Assembly (NCBI RefSeq): GCF_011752565.1 | Contig: NZ_VWXK01000014.1 | Span: forward strand, 62,001-126,000 | Direction of reading: 5' to 3' | DNA from: Pantoea sp. Ap-967 | GTDB lineage: Bacteria > Pseudomonadota > Gammaproteobacteria > Pseudomonadales > Pseudomonadaceae | Length of the DNA stretch: 64,000 bases | Part shown: in pieces, positions 8,420 through 16,895 of the stretch | How positions within the stretch are numbered: position 1 is the stretch's first letter | Layout of the letters: every line of letters starts with the position of its first letter | The notes under the pieces: model-generated | The model's database searches: none | Told to the model about the DNA's origin: nothing | Seen by the model: the letters and a program-made list of their open reading frames with translations, nothing else | Translations under genes and position numbers: made by a program

Positions 8420-9132
8420 TTACCTTCGATATCAGCCAATGGCGCGCCTGGGCCCCTGGCCGCTCGGCGCCTGCCGACTGGCAGTCTTGGGCAAATGGCC
8501 AGCACCTTGCGAGCAGCGACGCCACCGCGCCTGACGTAAGCTTTCTGCCCGCCATGCAACGCCGTCGCCTCAGCCACCTGGCGCGCATGGCCTTTGCCGT
8601 GGGCTGGCCATTGAGCGAAGGCCACGCGCAACTGCCACTGGTGTTCGTCTCGCGCCACGGTGAAACGCCCCGCACCTTCTCGATCCTGAGCGAACTGGCC
8701 GCACGCCAGCCACTGTCGCCCACCCAGTTCAGCCTGTCGGTGCACAACGCGGTGATCGGCCTGTGGTCGATCCTGCGCGGCGCCACCTGCGAAATGACCG
8801 CCCTGGCCGCGACCGGCGACGGTTTCGAGCATGGCGTGCTGGAAGCGGCGGCGCTGCTGGCCGAAGGCGCACCCGCCGTACTGCTGATCATCACCGAGGA
8901 GCTGCCCCCCGAGGCCTACAGCCCGTGGATCGATGACGTGCCCTTTGCCTATGCCCTCGGCCTGCTGCTGACCCCGGGCAAGCAATGGCAACTGGCGCCC
9001 GGAGCAGCGCCTGCCAACCCCACACTGGAATTGCCCCACGGCCTCAGCTGGCTCAAAGCCATGCTGACCGGCTGCACTTCCTTCACTCACACAGGGAAGC
9101 GTCGGACATGGAACTGGCAACGGCAGCCGTGA
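8416..9132 (+). CDS. apeC: Beta-ketoacyl synthase-like chain-length factor, ApeC
   Basis: 238-residue protein of the beta-ketoacyl synthase-like N-terminal family (PF13723 type) that accompanies aryl polyene clusters. The segment that carries the active-site Cys in true ketosynthases reads 'TALAATGDGFEHG', with no Cys, as expected for a chain-length-factor partner. In studied APE systems ApeC pairs with the ketosynthase ApeO. The GTG start at 8416 has only a weak upstream purine stretch. Its 3' end overlaps the next gene by 25 nt. It is the first full-size gene of the operon. Confidence 0.8.
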   Translation: MITFDISQWRAWAPGRSAPADWQSWANGQHLASSDATAPDVSFLPAMQRRRLSHLARMAFAVGWPLSEGHAQLPLVFVSRHGETPRTFSILSELAARQPLSPTQFSLSVHNAVIGLWSILRGATCEMTALAATGDGFEHGVLEAAALLAEGAPAVLLIITEELPPEAYSPWIDDVPFAYALGLLLTPGKQWQLAPGAAPANPTLELPHGLSWLKAMLTGCTSFTHTGKRRTWNWQRQP

Positions 9133-9926
9133 GCAGGCCACGCGATGCCTACTACTGGCGTTTGCTGGCCACCGCCGCGAGCTTCTTTCTGTTCGGCCTG
9201 GGCGGGCTGTGCCTGCGGTTGCTGGTGTTCCCGCTGCTGGCCTGCCTGCCCGGTGGCGCCGAGCGCCATCGCCAGCGCGCACGGCGCACCATCAGCTGGC
9301 TGTTCTGGCGTTTCGTGCGCTTCATGCGCGCCGCCGGCGTGCTCACCTACCAGATCGATGGCGCCGAGCAACTGGGCCGGCCCGGGCAGATGATCATCGC
9401 CAACCACCCGTCGTTGATCGACGTGGTGTTTCTCATCGGCCTGGTGCGCCAGGCCAATTGCGTGGTCAAGCAGAGCCTGTTCGACAACCCGTTCACCCGC
9501 GGCCCGGTCAGCGAAGCCCAGTACATCGGCAACGACGGTAGCCTGGACATGCTCGACACCGCCGTCGAGTCGCTGCGCCAGGGCCAGCCGCTGGTGATCT
9601 TCCCCGAAGGCACGCGCACCGCGCCAGGCCAGGCGCCGGCCTTTCATCGTGGCGCCGCCGCGATTGCCCTGCGCGGTGCGAAGATCATCACCCCGGTGAC
9701 CATCCAGGTCAGCCCCACCACCCTGACCAAGAACGAACCCTGGTACCGCATTCCCAGCCGCCGCGTGCACTTCACCCTCAAGGTCGGCGCCGACATCGAC
9801 CCCCAGGCCTTTGCCGCCCTGGGCCCGGCGCCGAAGGCATCGCGCCTGCTCAACGACTACCTGCACAATTACTTTACCAAGGAGCTCGCCGCCGATGAGC
9901 GCGCCACAGCAAGACCTGAACCGTGA
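9108..9926 (+). CDS. apeD: PlsC-like 1-acyl-glycerol-phosphate acyltransferase family protein, ApeD
   Basis: 272-residue membrane-associated acyltransferase. The catalytic HX4D motif is NHPSLID (His100, Asp105), followed by 'FPEGTRTAPG', the second PlsC-family motif. One or two hydrophobic segments precede the catalytic domain (residues 22–48). Proposed role: moving an acyl or polyene chain onto a glycerolipid anchor. The ATG at 9108 is chosen over an upstream in-frame start because AGGGAAG lies 9 nt before it and the family's N-terminus then fits. It overlaps apeC by 25 nt and the ACP gene by 32 nt. Confidence 0.8.
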   Translation: MELATAAVSRPRDAYYWRLLATAASFFLFGLGGLCLRLLVFPLLACLPGGAERHRQRARRTISWLFWRFVRFMRAAGVLTYQIDGAEQLGRPGQMIIANHPSLIDVVFLIGLVRQANCVVKQSLFDNPFTRGPVSEAQYIGNDGSLDMLDTAVESLRQGQPLVIFPEGTRTAPGQAPAFHRGAAAIALRGAKIITPVTIQVSPTTLTKNEPWYRIPSRRVHFTLKVGADIDPQAFAALGPAPKASRLLNDYLHNYFTKELAADERATARPEP

Positions 9927-10167
9927 CCTCAAACAGCTGATCATCGACGCCCTGGGCCTGGAGGACATCAGCGTCCAGGACATCGACGATGAACAGACCC
10001 TGTTCGGCGAAGGCCTTGGCCTGGACTCGGTGGACGCCCTGGAACTCGGCCTGGCCATCCAGAAACGCTACGGCATCAAGATCGATGCCGACGCCAAGGA
10101 CACCCGCAACCATTTCAGCAATGTCGCCACCCTGGCGGCGTTCGTCACTGCCCGTCAGGCCGCCTGA
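9895..10167 (+). CDS. apeE: Acyl carrier protein 1 (ApeE)
   Basis: 90-residue ACP with phosphopantetheine attachment Ser45 in 'GLDSVDALELG'. The ATG at 9895 follows AAGGAG inside the end of apeD. In APE biosynthesis ACPs hold the aryl starter and the growing polyene. Two tandem, different ACPs (this one and the next) are a hallmark of these clusters and suggest separate starter/elongation or transfer duties. Confidence 0.88.
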   Translation: MSAPQQDLNRDLKQLIIDALGLEDISVQDIDDEQTLFGEGLGLDSVDALELGLAIQKRYGIKIDADAKDTRNHFSNVATLAAFVTARQAA

Positions 10168-10176
10168 GACCGCACC

Positions 10177-10431
10177 ATGCAAACCCGTGAAGACATCTTC
10201 AACATCCTGCGCGACGCCCTGGTCGAACTGTTCGAACTGGACCCGGCCAGCATCACCCTGGAATCGAACCTGTACCAGGACCTGGAAATCGACAGCATCG
10301 ACGCCGTCGACCTGATCGACCACATCAAGCGCCAGACCGGCAAGAAAATCGCCGCCGACGACTTCAAGTCGGTGCGTACCGTCAATGACGTGGTCGAGGC
10401 GGTGTTCCGCCTGGTATCCCCGGCGGCATGA
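10177..10431 (+). CDS. apeF: Acyl carrier protein 2 (ApeF)
   Basis: 84-residue ACP with attachment Ser40 in 'EIDSIDAVDLID'. It lies 9 nt after the first ACP gene and ends in an ATGA overlap with the next gene. Strongly acidic helix II, as in typical type II ACPs. It shares little sequence with ApeE beyond the Ser motif, so it is not a recent duplicate. Confidence 0.88.
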   Translation: MQTREDIFNILRDALVELFELDPASITLESNLYQDLEIDSIDAVDLIDHIKRQTGKKIAADDFKSVRTVNDVVEAVFRLVSPAA

Positions 10432-10973
10432 AACGCCTGATCGGCCTCGGCCTGCTGCTGGCCGGCCTGTTGTATCCGTTCGCGGTGCATTTCGGCATGG
10501 CCCATTTCGCCCCCTGGCAATTCGGCCTGCTGTTGGGCGCCCTGTGGCTGGCCCGCGCCCTGAGCGCGCCGCGCCGCCCGGGCAGCCTGTGGATGGCCGT
10601 GGCCGCCCTGGCCTTCTGCGCCCTGCTGGGGCTGTCCGACAGCCCGCAACTGCTGCGCTGGTACCCGGTGCTGATAAGCGCCTTCATGCTGGCCCTGTTC
10701 GGCGCCAGCCTGCTGCATGGCATGCCGATGGCCGAACGCCTGGCGCGCCTGCGCGACCCAGACCTGCCACCACGGGCGGTACGCTACACACGCCGGGTCA
10801 CCCAGGTGTGGAGCCTGTTCTTCCTGCTCAACGGCCTGATCGCCGCGGCCCTGACGCTGTGGGCGCCGCTGAGCTGGTGGACCCTGTACAACGGCGTGAT
10901 CGCCTATGCCGCGATGGGCCTGCTGTTCGCCATCGAATGGCTGATAAGACAACGTGTGCGAGGACGCTCATGA
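10428..10973 (+). CDS. apeG: COG4648-type membrane protein, ApeG
   Basis: 181-residue integral membrane protein with about five to six hydrophobic segments, spaced regularly from 'LIGLGLLLAGLLYPFAV' to 'GVIAYAAMGLLFAIEW'. It matches in size and position the COG4648 protein found between the ACPs and the ligase in APE clusters; its biochemical role is unknown. ATGA overlaps at both ends indicate tight translational coupling. Confidence 0.75.
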   Translation: MKRLIGLGLLLAGLLYPFAVHFGMAHFAPWQFGLLLGALWLARALSAPRRPGSLWMAVAALAFCALLGLSDSPQLLRWYPVLISAFMLALFGASLLHGMPMAERLARLRDPDLPPRAVRYTRRVTQVWSLFFLLNGLIAAALTLWAPLSWWTLYNGVIAYAAMGLLFAIEWLIRQRVRGRS

Positions 10974-12649
10974 ACTGGATCAACCTCGAACACCTGCTGC
11001 GCCCGCTGGATGCGCCGCGCCAGGTGACCCAGGCGCCGGCCCTGGGCCACGCCGAACTCTGCCAGCAGGCCCTGCAACTGGCCGGCGGCCTGCGCCAGCG
11101 CGGTATCACGCGCCTGGCCGTGCACCTGGACGATGCCGCACAACTGGCCGCCGCCCTGCTGGGCGCCTGGCGTGCCGGCGTTGAAGTGCTGCTGCCCGCC
11201 GACCTGCAGCCTGCCACCCGCGCGCGCTGGCAGGCGCAGGTCGACCTGTGGCTCAGCGACCAGCCAGGCGACGCCACGCTGGCAAGCCTGCTCGGCACCG
11301 CCCTGCCGGCCGCCGACCTCGACCTGGCGCACTGCCGCATCAGCCTGTGCACCTCAGGCTCCAGCGGCGAACCCAAGCGTATCGACAAGCAGCTCTGCCA
11401 GTTGGCCAACGAGGTCACTGCCCTGGAGCAGTTGTGGGGCAACACCCTGGGCAATGCCTGGATCATTGGCAGCGTCGCCACCCAGCACATCTACGGCCTG
11501 CTGTTCCGTGTGCTCTGGCCGCTGTGCGCCGGGCGCGGCTTCGAGCGTCGGCAGCTGCCGTTCCCCGAAGACCTGCAGCGCGCCAGCCGCGAACACCCGG
11601 CATTTGCCTGGGTTGCCAGCCCGGCGCTGCTCAAGCGCATGGGCGACAACCTCGACTGGCCGGCATTGGGCCCGGTGCGCAAGGTGTTTTCCTCAGGCGG
11701 CGAGTTGCCGGCCGAGGCCGCCGAACGCCTGCAACAGCGCCTGGGCCAGTGGCCCACGGAAATTCTCGGCAGTTCGGAAACCGGTGGCATCGCCTGGCGC
11801 CAAGGCGACGCCCTGTGGCAGCCGTTCGCCGGTGTGCAACTGAGCCAGGATGCGCAAGGCGCCCTGCGCATCGCCTCGCCTTACCTGCCGGATGGGCAGG
11901 TCGAGCAAAGCGCCGATGCCGTCGAGTTCAACCAAGCCGGGCACTTTCGCCTGCTTGGGCGCCTGGACCGCATCGTCAAGCTGGAAGAAAAACGCATCTC
12001 CCTGCCCATGCTGGAGCAGGCCCTGTGCAGCCACCCATGGGTTGCCGAGGCGCGCCTGGGCATGATCGAGGAAGGCCGTGCCTACCTTGGCGCCCTGCTG
12101 GTGCCGACTGCGGCAGGCCTGCACGCACTGCGTAACCAGGGCCGCCGGGCACTGGTGGCAACCCTGCGCGCCCACCTGGCCGGGCACTGCGAAGCACTGG
12201 CCCTGCCACGGCGCTGGCGGCTGCTGCGCCAGCTGCCGCTGAACAGCCAGGGCAAGCTGCCCCAGGCCACCTTGCAAGCCCTGCTGCTGGCCCAGCGCAG
12301 CCTGGCCCCGGAGGTGCTGGAGCAACGCCGCGAAGGTGGCGAACTGCACCTGCGCCTGGCGGTGCCGCTGGACCTGGCCTGCTTCCCCGGGCACTTCCCG
12401 CAAACCCCGGTGCTGCCGGGCGTGGTGCAAATCGACTGGGCCATCGCCCTGGCCGCTGAGCTGCTCGATGGCGAACGCAGCTTCGCCGGCATGGAAGTGC
12501 TGAAGTTTCAGCAATTGGTGCGCCCGGGCGATGAACTGGCGCTGACCCTGCGCCTGGACACTGAGCGCGGCAAACTGTATTTCGCCTTCACCTGCGCCGG
12601 GCTGCCCTGCTCCAGCGGCCGTATCCTGCTGGAGGCCGCCTGTGCATAA
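10970..12649 (+). CDS. apeHI: Aryl-acid:ACP ligase fused to hotdog dehydratase (ApeH–ApeI fusion)
   Basis: 559 residues with two domains. Residues 1 to about 450 are an ANL-superfamily adenylating enzyme with the P-loop TSGSSGEPK (128–136), 'EILGSSETGG' and a C-terminal subdomain. In APE biosynthesis this step activates the aryl carboxylic starter and loads it on ACP. Residues about 455–559 are a FabZ/ApeI-like hotdog fold with 'FPGHFPQTPVLPGVVQIDW', which should dehydrate 3-hydroxyacyl-ACP. In the E. coli-type system ApeH and ApeI are, as I recall, separate proteins; here the frame is continuous. The ATG at 10970 overlaps the apeG stop by 4 nt. Confidence 0.8.
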   Translation: MNWINLEHLLRPLDAPRQVTQAPALGHAELCQQALQLAGGLRQRGITRLAVHLDDAAQLAAALLGAWRAGVEVLLPADLQPATRARWQAQVDLWLSDQPGDATLASLLGTALPAADLDLAHCRISLCTSGSSGEPKRIDKQLCQLANEVTALEQLWGNTLGNAWIIGSVATQHIYGLLFRVLWPLCAGRGFERRQLPFPEDLQRASREHPAFAWVASPALLKRMGDNLDWPALGPVRKVFSSGGELPAEAAERLQQRLGQWPTEILGSSETGGIAWRQGDALWQPFAGVQLSQDAQGALRIASPYLPDGQVEQSADAVEFNQAGHFRLLGRLDRIVKLEEKRISLPMLEQALCSHPWVAEARLGMIEEGRAYLGALLVPTAAGLHALRNQGRRALVATLRAHLAGHCEALALPRRWRLLRQLPLNSQGKLPQATLQALLLAQRSLAPEVLEQRREGGELHLRLAVPLDLACFPGHFPQTPVLPGVVQIDWAIALAAELLDGERSFAGMEVLKFQQLVRPGDELALTLRLDTERGKLYFAFTCAGLPCSSGRILLEAACA

Positions 12650-13376
12650 GCCCTGTGCGGTGATCCCGGTGTACAACCACGAGCAGGCGCTGCCGGCGGT
12701 GGTGGCCGACCTGCTGCGCGCCGGCCTGCCCTGCGTGCTGGTCGACGACGCCAGCCATGCGCCCTGCGCCCGCGTGCTGGGGCAACTGGCCGAACAGCCC
12801 AACGTCTACCTGGTGACCCTGGCAGCCAACCAGGGCAAGGGCGGCGCGGTCATGGCCGGCCTGCGCGAGGCTGCCCGGCTGGGCTTCAGCCACGCCTTGC
12901 AGGTGGATGCCGACGGCCAGCACGACCTGGCCGACGTCAGCCAGTTCCTGGCCCAGTCGCAGGCTTATCCACAGGCGCTGGTGTGCGGTTATCCACAGTA
13001 TGACGCCAGCGTGCCCAAGGGCCGCCTCTACGCCCGCTACCTCACCCACGTGTGGGTATGGATCAACAGCCTGTCGCTGCAGATTCCCGATTCCATGTGC
13101 GGTTTCCGGGTGTATCCGCTGCCTGCCACCCTGGCGATGATCGACAGCGTGCAACTGGGCAAGCGCATGGACTTCGACCCGGAAATCCTCGTGCGCCTGG
13201 CCTGGCGCAACCAGCCGATGCGCTGGCTGCCCACCCGCGTGCACTACCCGCAAGATGGCCTGTCGCACTTTCGCCTGTTCCACGACAACGCGCTGATCTC
13301 GAAGATGCACGCCAAGCTGTTCTTCGGCATGCTGCTGCGCGCACCGCTGATTCTCTGGCGCCGGTGGCGGGCATGA
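12642..13376 (+). CDS. Family 2 glycosyltransferase
   Basis: 244-residue GT-A fold glycosyltransferase. The N-terminus reads 'CAVIPVYNHEQALP' and the nucleotide-sugar/metal motif is 'QVDADGQHDLAD' (DxD), with 'NQGKGGAVMAGLR' between, as in dolichyl-phosphate mannose synthase-like GT2 enzymes. It has no multi-span C-terminus. Likely adds a sugar to the pigment lipid anchor. GTG start at 12642 with GGAGG 6–7 nt upstream; it overlaps the ligase gene by 8 nt and the next gene by 4 nt. In some APE clusters this and the following acyltransferase are a single ApeJ polypeptide (from memory). Confidence 0.82.
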   Translation: MHKPCAVIPVYNHEQALPAVVADLLRAGLPCVLVDDASHAPCARVLGQLAEQPNVYLVTLAANQGKGGAVMAGLREAARLGFSHALQVDADGQHDLADVSQFLAQSQAYPQALVCGYPQYDASVPKGRLYARYLTHVWVWINSLSLQIPDSMCGFRVYPLPATLAMIDSVQLGKRMDFDPEILVRLAWRNQPMRWLPTRVHYPQDGLSHFRLFHDNALISKMHAKLFFGMLLRAPLILWRRWRA

Positions 13377-14311
13377 AGGGCCAGCCGCAGCACTGGGCCG
13401 AGCACCAGGAACGGGGCAGCTTCTGGCTGATGAAGCTGACCGCGGGCCTGGTGCGCCTGCTCGGCCGCCGGGTGCTCAGCCCACTGATCCACATCATCGT
13501 CGCCTACTTCTTCCTGTTCGGCCGCCGCGCCCGGCGCAGTGCCTGGCAGTACCAGCAGCGCCTGCGCCTGTGGAACGCCGGGCAAACCCCCGCCGCCAGC
13601 CAGTGGCAGGTGTTTCGCCAGTTCATGGCGTTTGCCGAGGCACTGCTGGACAAGCTCGACGTGTGGAACGGCAAGCTGCGCATCGAAGACATCGAAATCC
13701 ACGACCCCGCCAACCTGCGCCAGCAGTTGCGCGGCGCCCGTGGCCAGATGCTGGTCGGTGCGCACCTGGGCAACCTGGAGGTCTGCCGCGCCCTGGCCGA
13801 AATCGGCGAGCAGGTGACCATGAACGTGCTGGTGCACACCCGCCACGCCGAGCGCTTCAACCGCCTGCTGGGCGAGGCCGGGGCCACCAACCTGCGGCTG
13901 ATTCAGGTCAGCGAGCTGGACCCGGCGGTGATGCTGCAGCTGTCCGAGCGCCTGGAGCGCGGCGAATGGCTGGCGATTGCCGGCGACCGCGTGCCGCTGC
14001 ACGGCGCACGCACCGTCGAGGTGGATTTCCTCGGCCACCGCGCAGCCTTCCCGCAAGGCCCGTGGCTGCTGGCCGGCATGCTCGAATGCCCGCTCAACCT
14101 GCTGTTCTGCCTCAAGCACCAGGGCCGCTACCGCGTCACCCTCGAACCCTTTGCCGAACGCCTGCAATGGCGGCGCGGCCAGCGCGATCAGGTAATCGCC
14201 GAGTGGGCCACGCGCTACGCCGAACGCCTGGGCCATTACTGCACCCAGGCACCGTTGCAGTGGTTCAATTTCTACCCTTTCTGGAAGACCGATGACGATG
14301 CATCCGCATGA
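13373..14311 (+). CDS. LpxL/HtrB-like lipid acyltransferase
   Basis: 312-residue late-acyltransferase family member (lipid A biosynthesis type). The HX4E catalytic motif is HLGNLE (His131, Glu136), preceded by a hydrophobic anchor at residues 33–50. It should transfer an acyl chain, perhaps the polyene itself, from ACP to a lipid acceptor at the inner membrane. The ATG at 13373 overlaps the glycosyltransferase stop (ATGA), so an upstream in-frame extension is rejected. Together with the glycosyltransferase it corresponds to the two halves of ApeJ. Confidence 0.8.
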   Translation: MKGQPQHWAEHQERGSFWLMKLTAGLVRLLGRRVLSPLIHIIVAYFFLFGRRARRSAWQYQQRLRLWNAGQTPAASQWQVFRQFMAFAEALLDKLDVWNGKLRIEDIEIHDPANLRQQLRGARGQMLVGAHLGNLEVCRALAEIGEQVTMNVLVHTRHAERFNRLLGEAGATNLRLIQVSELDPAVMLQLSERLERGEWLAIAGDRVPLHGARTVEVDFLGHRAAFPQGPWLLAGMLECPLNLLFCLKHQGRYRVTLEPFAERLQWRRGQRDQVIAEWATRYAERLGHYCTQAPLQWFNFYPFWKTDDDASA

Positions 14312-15836
14312 GCCTGTCACCTTCGGCGAATCGCCGCTGGCAATCGAAGATGTCCTGGCCCTGGCCGAACGCCGCGCCCCGGTGCAGCTGCAGGACGACG
14401 CGGCCTACCGCGAGCGCATCGCCCGCGGCGCACGCTTTCTCGACACCCTGCTCGACAAGGAAGGGGTGATCTACGGCGTCACCACCGGCTACGGCGACTC
14501 CTGCGTGGTGGCCGTGCCGCTGGAGCATGTAGAAGCGCTGCCGCAGCACCTCTACACCTTCCACGGCTGCGGCCTGGGCAAGCTGCTCGACGCCCCCGCC
14601 ACCCGCGCCGTGCTGGCTGCGCGCCTGCGCTCGCTGAGCCATGGTGTATCCGGCGTGCGCCTGGAGCTGCTGGAGCGCCTGCGCGATTTCCTCGCCCACG
14701 ACATCCTGCCGTTGATCCCCGAGGAAGGCTCGGTGGGCGCCAGTGGCGACCTGACGCCGCTGTCCTACGTCGCCGCCACCCTGTCCGGCGAGCGTGAGGT
14801 GATGTACCAGGGCGTGCGCCGCAGCAGCGCCGAGGTGCACCGCGAACTGGGCTGGCAGCCGCTGGTGCTGCGCCCCAAGGAAGCCCTGGCGCTGATGAAC
14901 GGCACCGCGGTGATGACCGGCCTGGCTTGCCTGGCCTACGCCCGCGCCGACTACCTGCTGCAACTGGCCACGCGCATCACCGCGCTGAACGTGATTGGCC
15001 TGCAGGGCAACCCCGAGCACTTCGACGAACGCCTGTTCGCCGCCAAGCCGCACCCTGGCCAAACCCAGGTCGCGGCCTGGCTGCGCCAGGACCTGGCCAT
15101 CGATGCGCCGCTGCCACCGCTGCACCGCCTGCAGGACCGCTACTCGCTGCGCTGCGCGCCGCATGTGCTGGGGGTACTGGCCGATAGCCTGGGCTGGCTG
15201 CGTGGTTTTATCGAAACCGAGCTCAACAGCGCCAACGACAACCCGATCATCGACGGCGATGCCGAGCGCGTGCTGCATGGCGGGCATTTCTACGGTGGGC
15301 ATATCGCCTTTGCCATGGACAGCCTGAAAACCCTGGTGGCCAACGTTGCCGACCTTCTCGACCGCCAGCTGGCGCTGCTGGTGGACGTGCGCTACAACCA
15401 CGGCCTGCCGAGCAACCTGTCCGGTGCCAGCGCCGACCGGGCGATGATCAACCATGGTTTCAAGGCCGTGCAGATCGGCGCCAGCGCCTGGACCGCCGAA
15501 GCCCTGAAGCAGACCATGCCGGCCAGCGTGTTCTCGCGCTCCACCGAATGCCATAACCAGGACAAGGTCAGCATGGGCACCATCGCCGCCCGCGATGCCC
15601 TGCGCGTGCTGGAGCTGACCGAGCAGGTGGCCGCCGCCTCCTTGCTGGCGGCCAACCAGGGCGTCTGGCTGCGCGGCCGCGAAGGCGATGTGCGGGCCCT
15701 GCCGCCAGCACTGGCGAGCATGCATGAAGCCCTGCTGCAGGATTTCGCCCCGGTGATCGAGGACCGCGCCCTGGAAAGCGACCTGCGCCTGTGCCTGCAG
15801 CGCATCGGCCAACGCCACTGGAGGCTGCATGCGTAA
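14292..15836 (+). CDS. MIO-type aromatic amino-acid ammonia-lyase (HAL/PAL/TAL family)
   Basis: 514-residue lyase that eliminates ammonia from an aromatic amino acid to give an aryl-acrylate. The MIO cofactor triad Ala-Ser-Gly is at 150–152 (GASGDLTPLS) and the catalytic Tyr at 61 (YGVTTGYG). The two-residue specificity switch, His-Leu in tyrosine, Phe-Leu in phenylalanine and Ser-His in histidine lyases, reads Phe90-His91 here, so the substrate cannot be assigned. Cluster context argues for making an aryl starter rather than histidine catabolism; no other hut gene is nearby. It overlaps both neighbours (20 and 8 nt). Confidence 0.85.
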   Translation: MTMHPHEPVTFGESPLAIEDVLALAERRAPVQLQDDAAYRERIARGARFLDTLLDKEGVIYGVTTGYGDSCVVAVPLEHVEALPQHLYTFHGCGLGKLLDAPATRAVLAARLRSLSHGVSGVRLELLERLRDFLAHDILPLIPEEGSVGASGDLTPLSYVAATLSGEREVMYQGVRRSSAEVHRELGWQPLVLRPKEALALMNGTAVMTGLACLAYARADYLLQLATRITALNVIGLQGNPEHFDERLFAAKPHPGQTQVAAWLRQDLAIDAPLPPLHRLQDRYSLRCAPHVLGVLADSLGWLRGFIETELNSANDNPIIDGDAERVLHGGHFYGGHIAFAMDSLKTLVANVADLLDRQLALLVDVRYNHGLPSNLSGASADRAMINHGFKAVQIGASAWTAEALKQTMPASVFSRSTECHNQDKVSMGTIAARDALRVLELTEQVAAASLLAANQGVWLRGREGDVRALPPALASMHEALLQDFAPVIEDRALESDLRLCLQRIGQRHWRLHA

Positions 15837-16254
15837 CCCTGGGGTGTTCCATGTCGACAGCGAAATCGTCGTGCCCTTTTTCGACGTCGACAGCATGCAC
15901 ATCGTCTGGCACGGCCATTACGTGAAGTACCTGGAGGTGGCCCGCTGCGCCCTGCTCGACCGCCTGGCGCACAACTACCAGCAGATGCAGGCCAGCGGCT
16001 ATGCGTGGCCGGTGATCGACCTGCAGCTGCGCTATATCCGTGGCGCCACCTTCGGCCAGCGCCTGACGGTGCGTGCCAGCCTGGTGGAATGGGAAAACCG
16101 CCTGAAGATCCACTACCTGATCAGCGATGCCGAAACCGGCGAGCGCATGACCCGCGCCAGCAGCGTGCAGGTGGCCGTGCACATTGCAAGCGGCGAGATG
16201 CAACTGGCCTCGCCACAGGTGATGCTCGATGCCGTGCAGCAGGTGTTGGCATGA
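15829..16254 (+). CDS. apeK: Hotdog acyl thioesterase, ApeK
   Basis: 141-residue YbgC/4HBT-type thioesterase. The active-site stretch is 'FFDVDSMHIVWHGHYVKYLE' (Asp19, Asp21, His28, His30), the place of the catalytic Asp in YbgC relatives. In APE clusters ApeK is thought to edit or release ACP-bound chains. The ATG at 15829 lies inside the end of the lyase gene; an ATGA overlap leads into apeL. Confidence 0.8.
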   Translation: MRNPGVFHVDSEIVVPFFDVDSMHIVWHGHYVKYLEVARCALLDRLAHNYQQMQASGYAWPVIDLQLRYIRGATFGQRLTVRASLVEWENRLKIHYLISDAETGERMTRASSVQVAVHIASGEMQLASPQVMLDAVQQVLA

Positions 16255-16895
16255 ACCTGTTCAAGCGTGTACGCGCTGTGCTTTTGTGGGAGCGGCCTTG
16301 TGTCGCGAAAGGGCTCGCGGCAATGGCCTTGTTGTTGATTAGCCCGTTGACGATGGCCTTCAGCCTCGACGACCTGCAACAGCAGCTGAGCGCTCCGGCC
16401 GTGGTCAAAGGCCCGTTCATCCAGGAAAAACACCTGCGCGCCCTGCCCCAGCCGCTGCTGAGCAAGGGCCGCTTCGTGCTGGCCCGCGACCACGGCCTGC
16501 TGTGGCTGCTGCAAACACCGCTGCGCCAGGACTACCGCATCGACGCCCAAGGCATTGCCCGCCGCGACCCAAGCGGCTGGCAAACCCTGCCCAGCCGCAG
16601 TGCCGGGGCCGAACAGAACCGCCTGTTCTTCGCCGTGCTGCAAGGCGACAGCAGTGGCCTGCAGCGCGACTTCGAACTGAGCCTGAGCGGCGCCGCCGAG
16701 CACTGGCAGCTGCGCCTGACGCCCCGTTCGCTGCTGCTCAAGCAAGTGTTCACCCGCATCGACATCAGCGGCGGGCGCTACGTCGAACGCATCGAGCTGA
16801 GCGAAACCCAGGGCGACAGCACCGTGCTGCGCATGCCCGAAAGCAGCGGCGCCGCCGCCCTGAGCGACGCGGAGCGCAGTGATTTTGCCAACTGA
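16251..16895 (+). CDS. apeL: LolA-like outer-membrane lipoprotein carrier family protein, ApeL
   Basis: 214-residue periplasmic protein resembling LolA. The signal-peptide core is 'GLAAMALLLISPLTMAFS' and the mature part begins near 'LDDLQQQLSAP'; 'VKGPFIQEKHLRALPQPLLSKG' follows the LolA pattern. Inferred role: carrying a lipid-linked pigment or aiding its delivery to the outer membrane. The ATG at 16251 overlaps the apeK stop. Oddly, codons 12–24 are made of a REP-like sequence (16285–16320), which lengthens the n-region of the signal peptide. An alternative ATG at 16323 would give a shorter, more conventional signal peptide. Confidence 0.75.
   Translation: MNLFKRVRAVLLWERPCVAKGLAAMALLLISPLTMAFSLDDLQQQLSAPAVVKGPFIQEKHLRALPQPLLSKGRFVLARDHGLLWLLQTPLRQDYRIDAQGIARRDPSGWQTLPSRSAGAEQNRLFFAVLQGDSSGLQRDFELSLSGAAEHWQLRLTPRSLLLKQVFTRIDISGGRYVERIELSETQGDSTVLRMPESSGAAALSDAERSDFAN
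16285..16320 (+). repeat. REP-like element inside the apeL signal-peptide region
   Basis: Begins TGTGGGAGCGGCCTTGTGTC and continues with GCGAAAGGGC, a common P. putida REP variant normally found between genes. It is read in frame as part of the apeL N-terminus between the basic start and the hydrophobic core. Confidence 0.75.

Noticed and set aside
14292..15836. Reading the lyase as HutH of histidine catabolism
   Set aside because: It is fully embedded and overlapped in the pigment operon, no hutU, hutI or hutG is nearby, and the specificity pair is not the histidine-lyase Ser-His.
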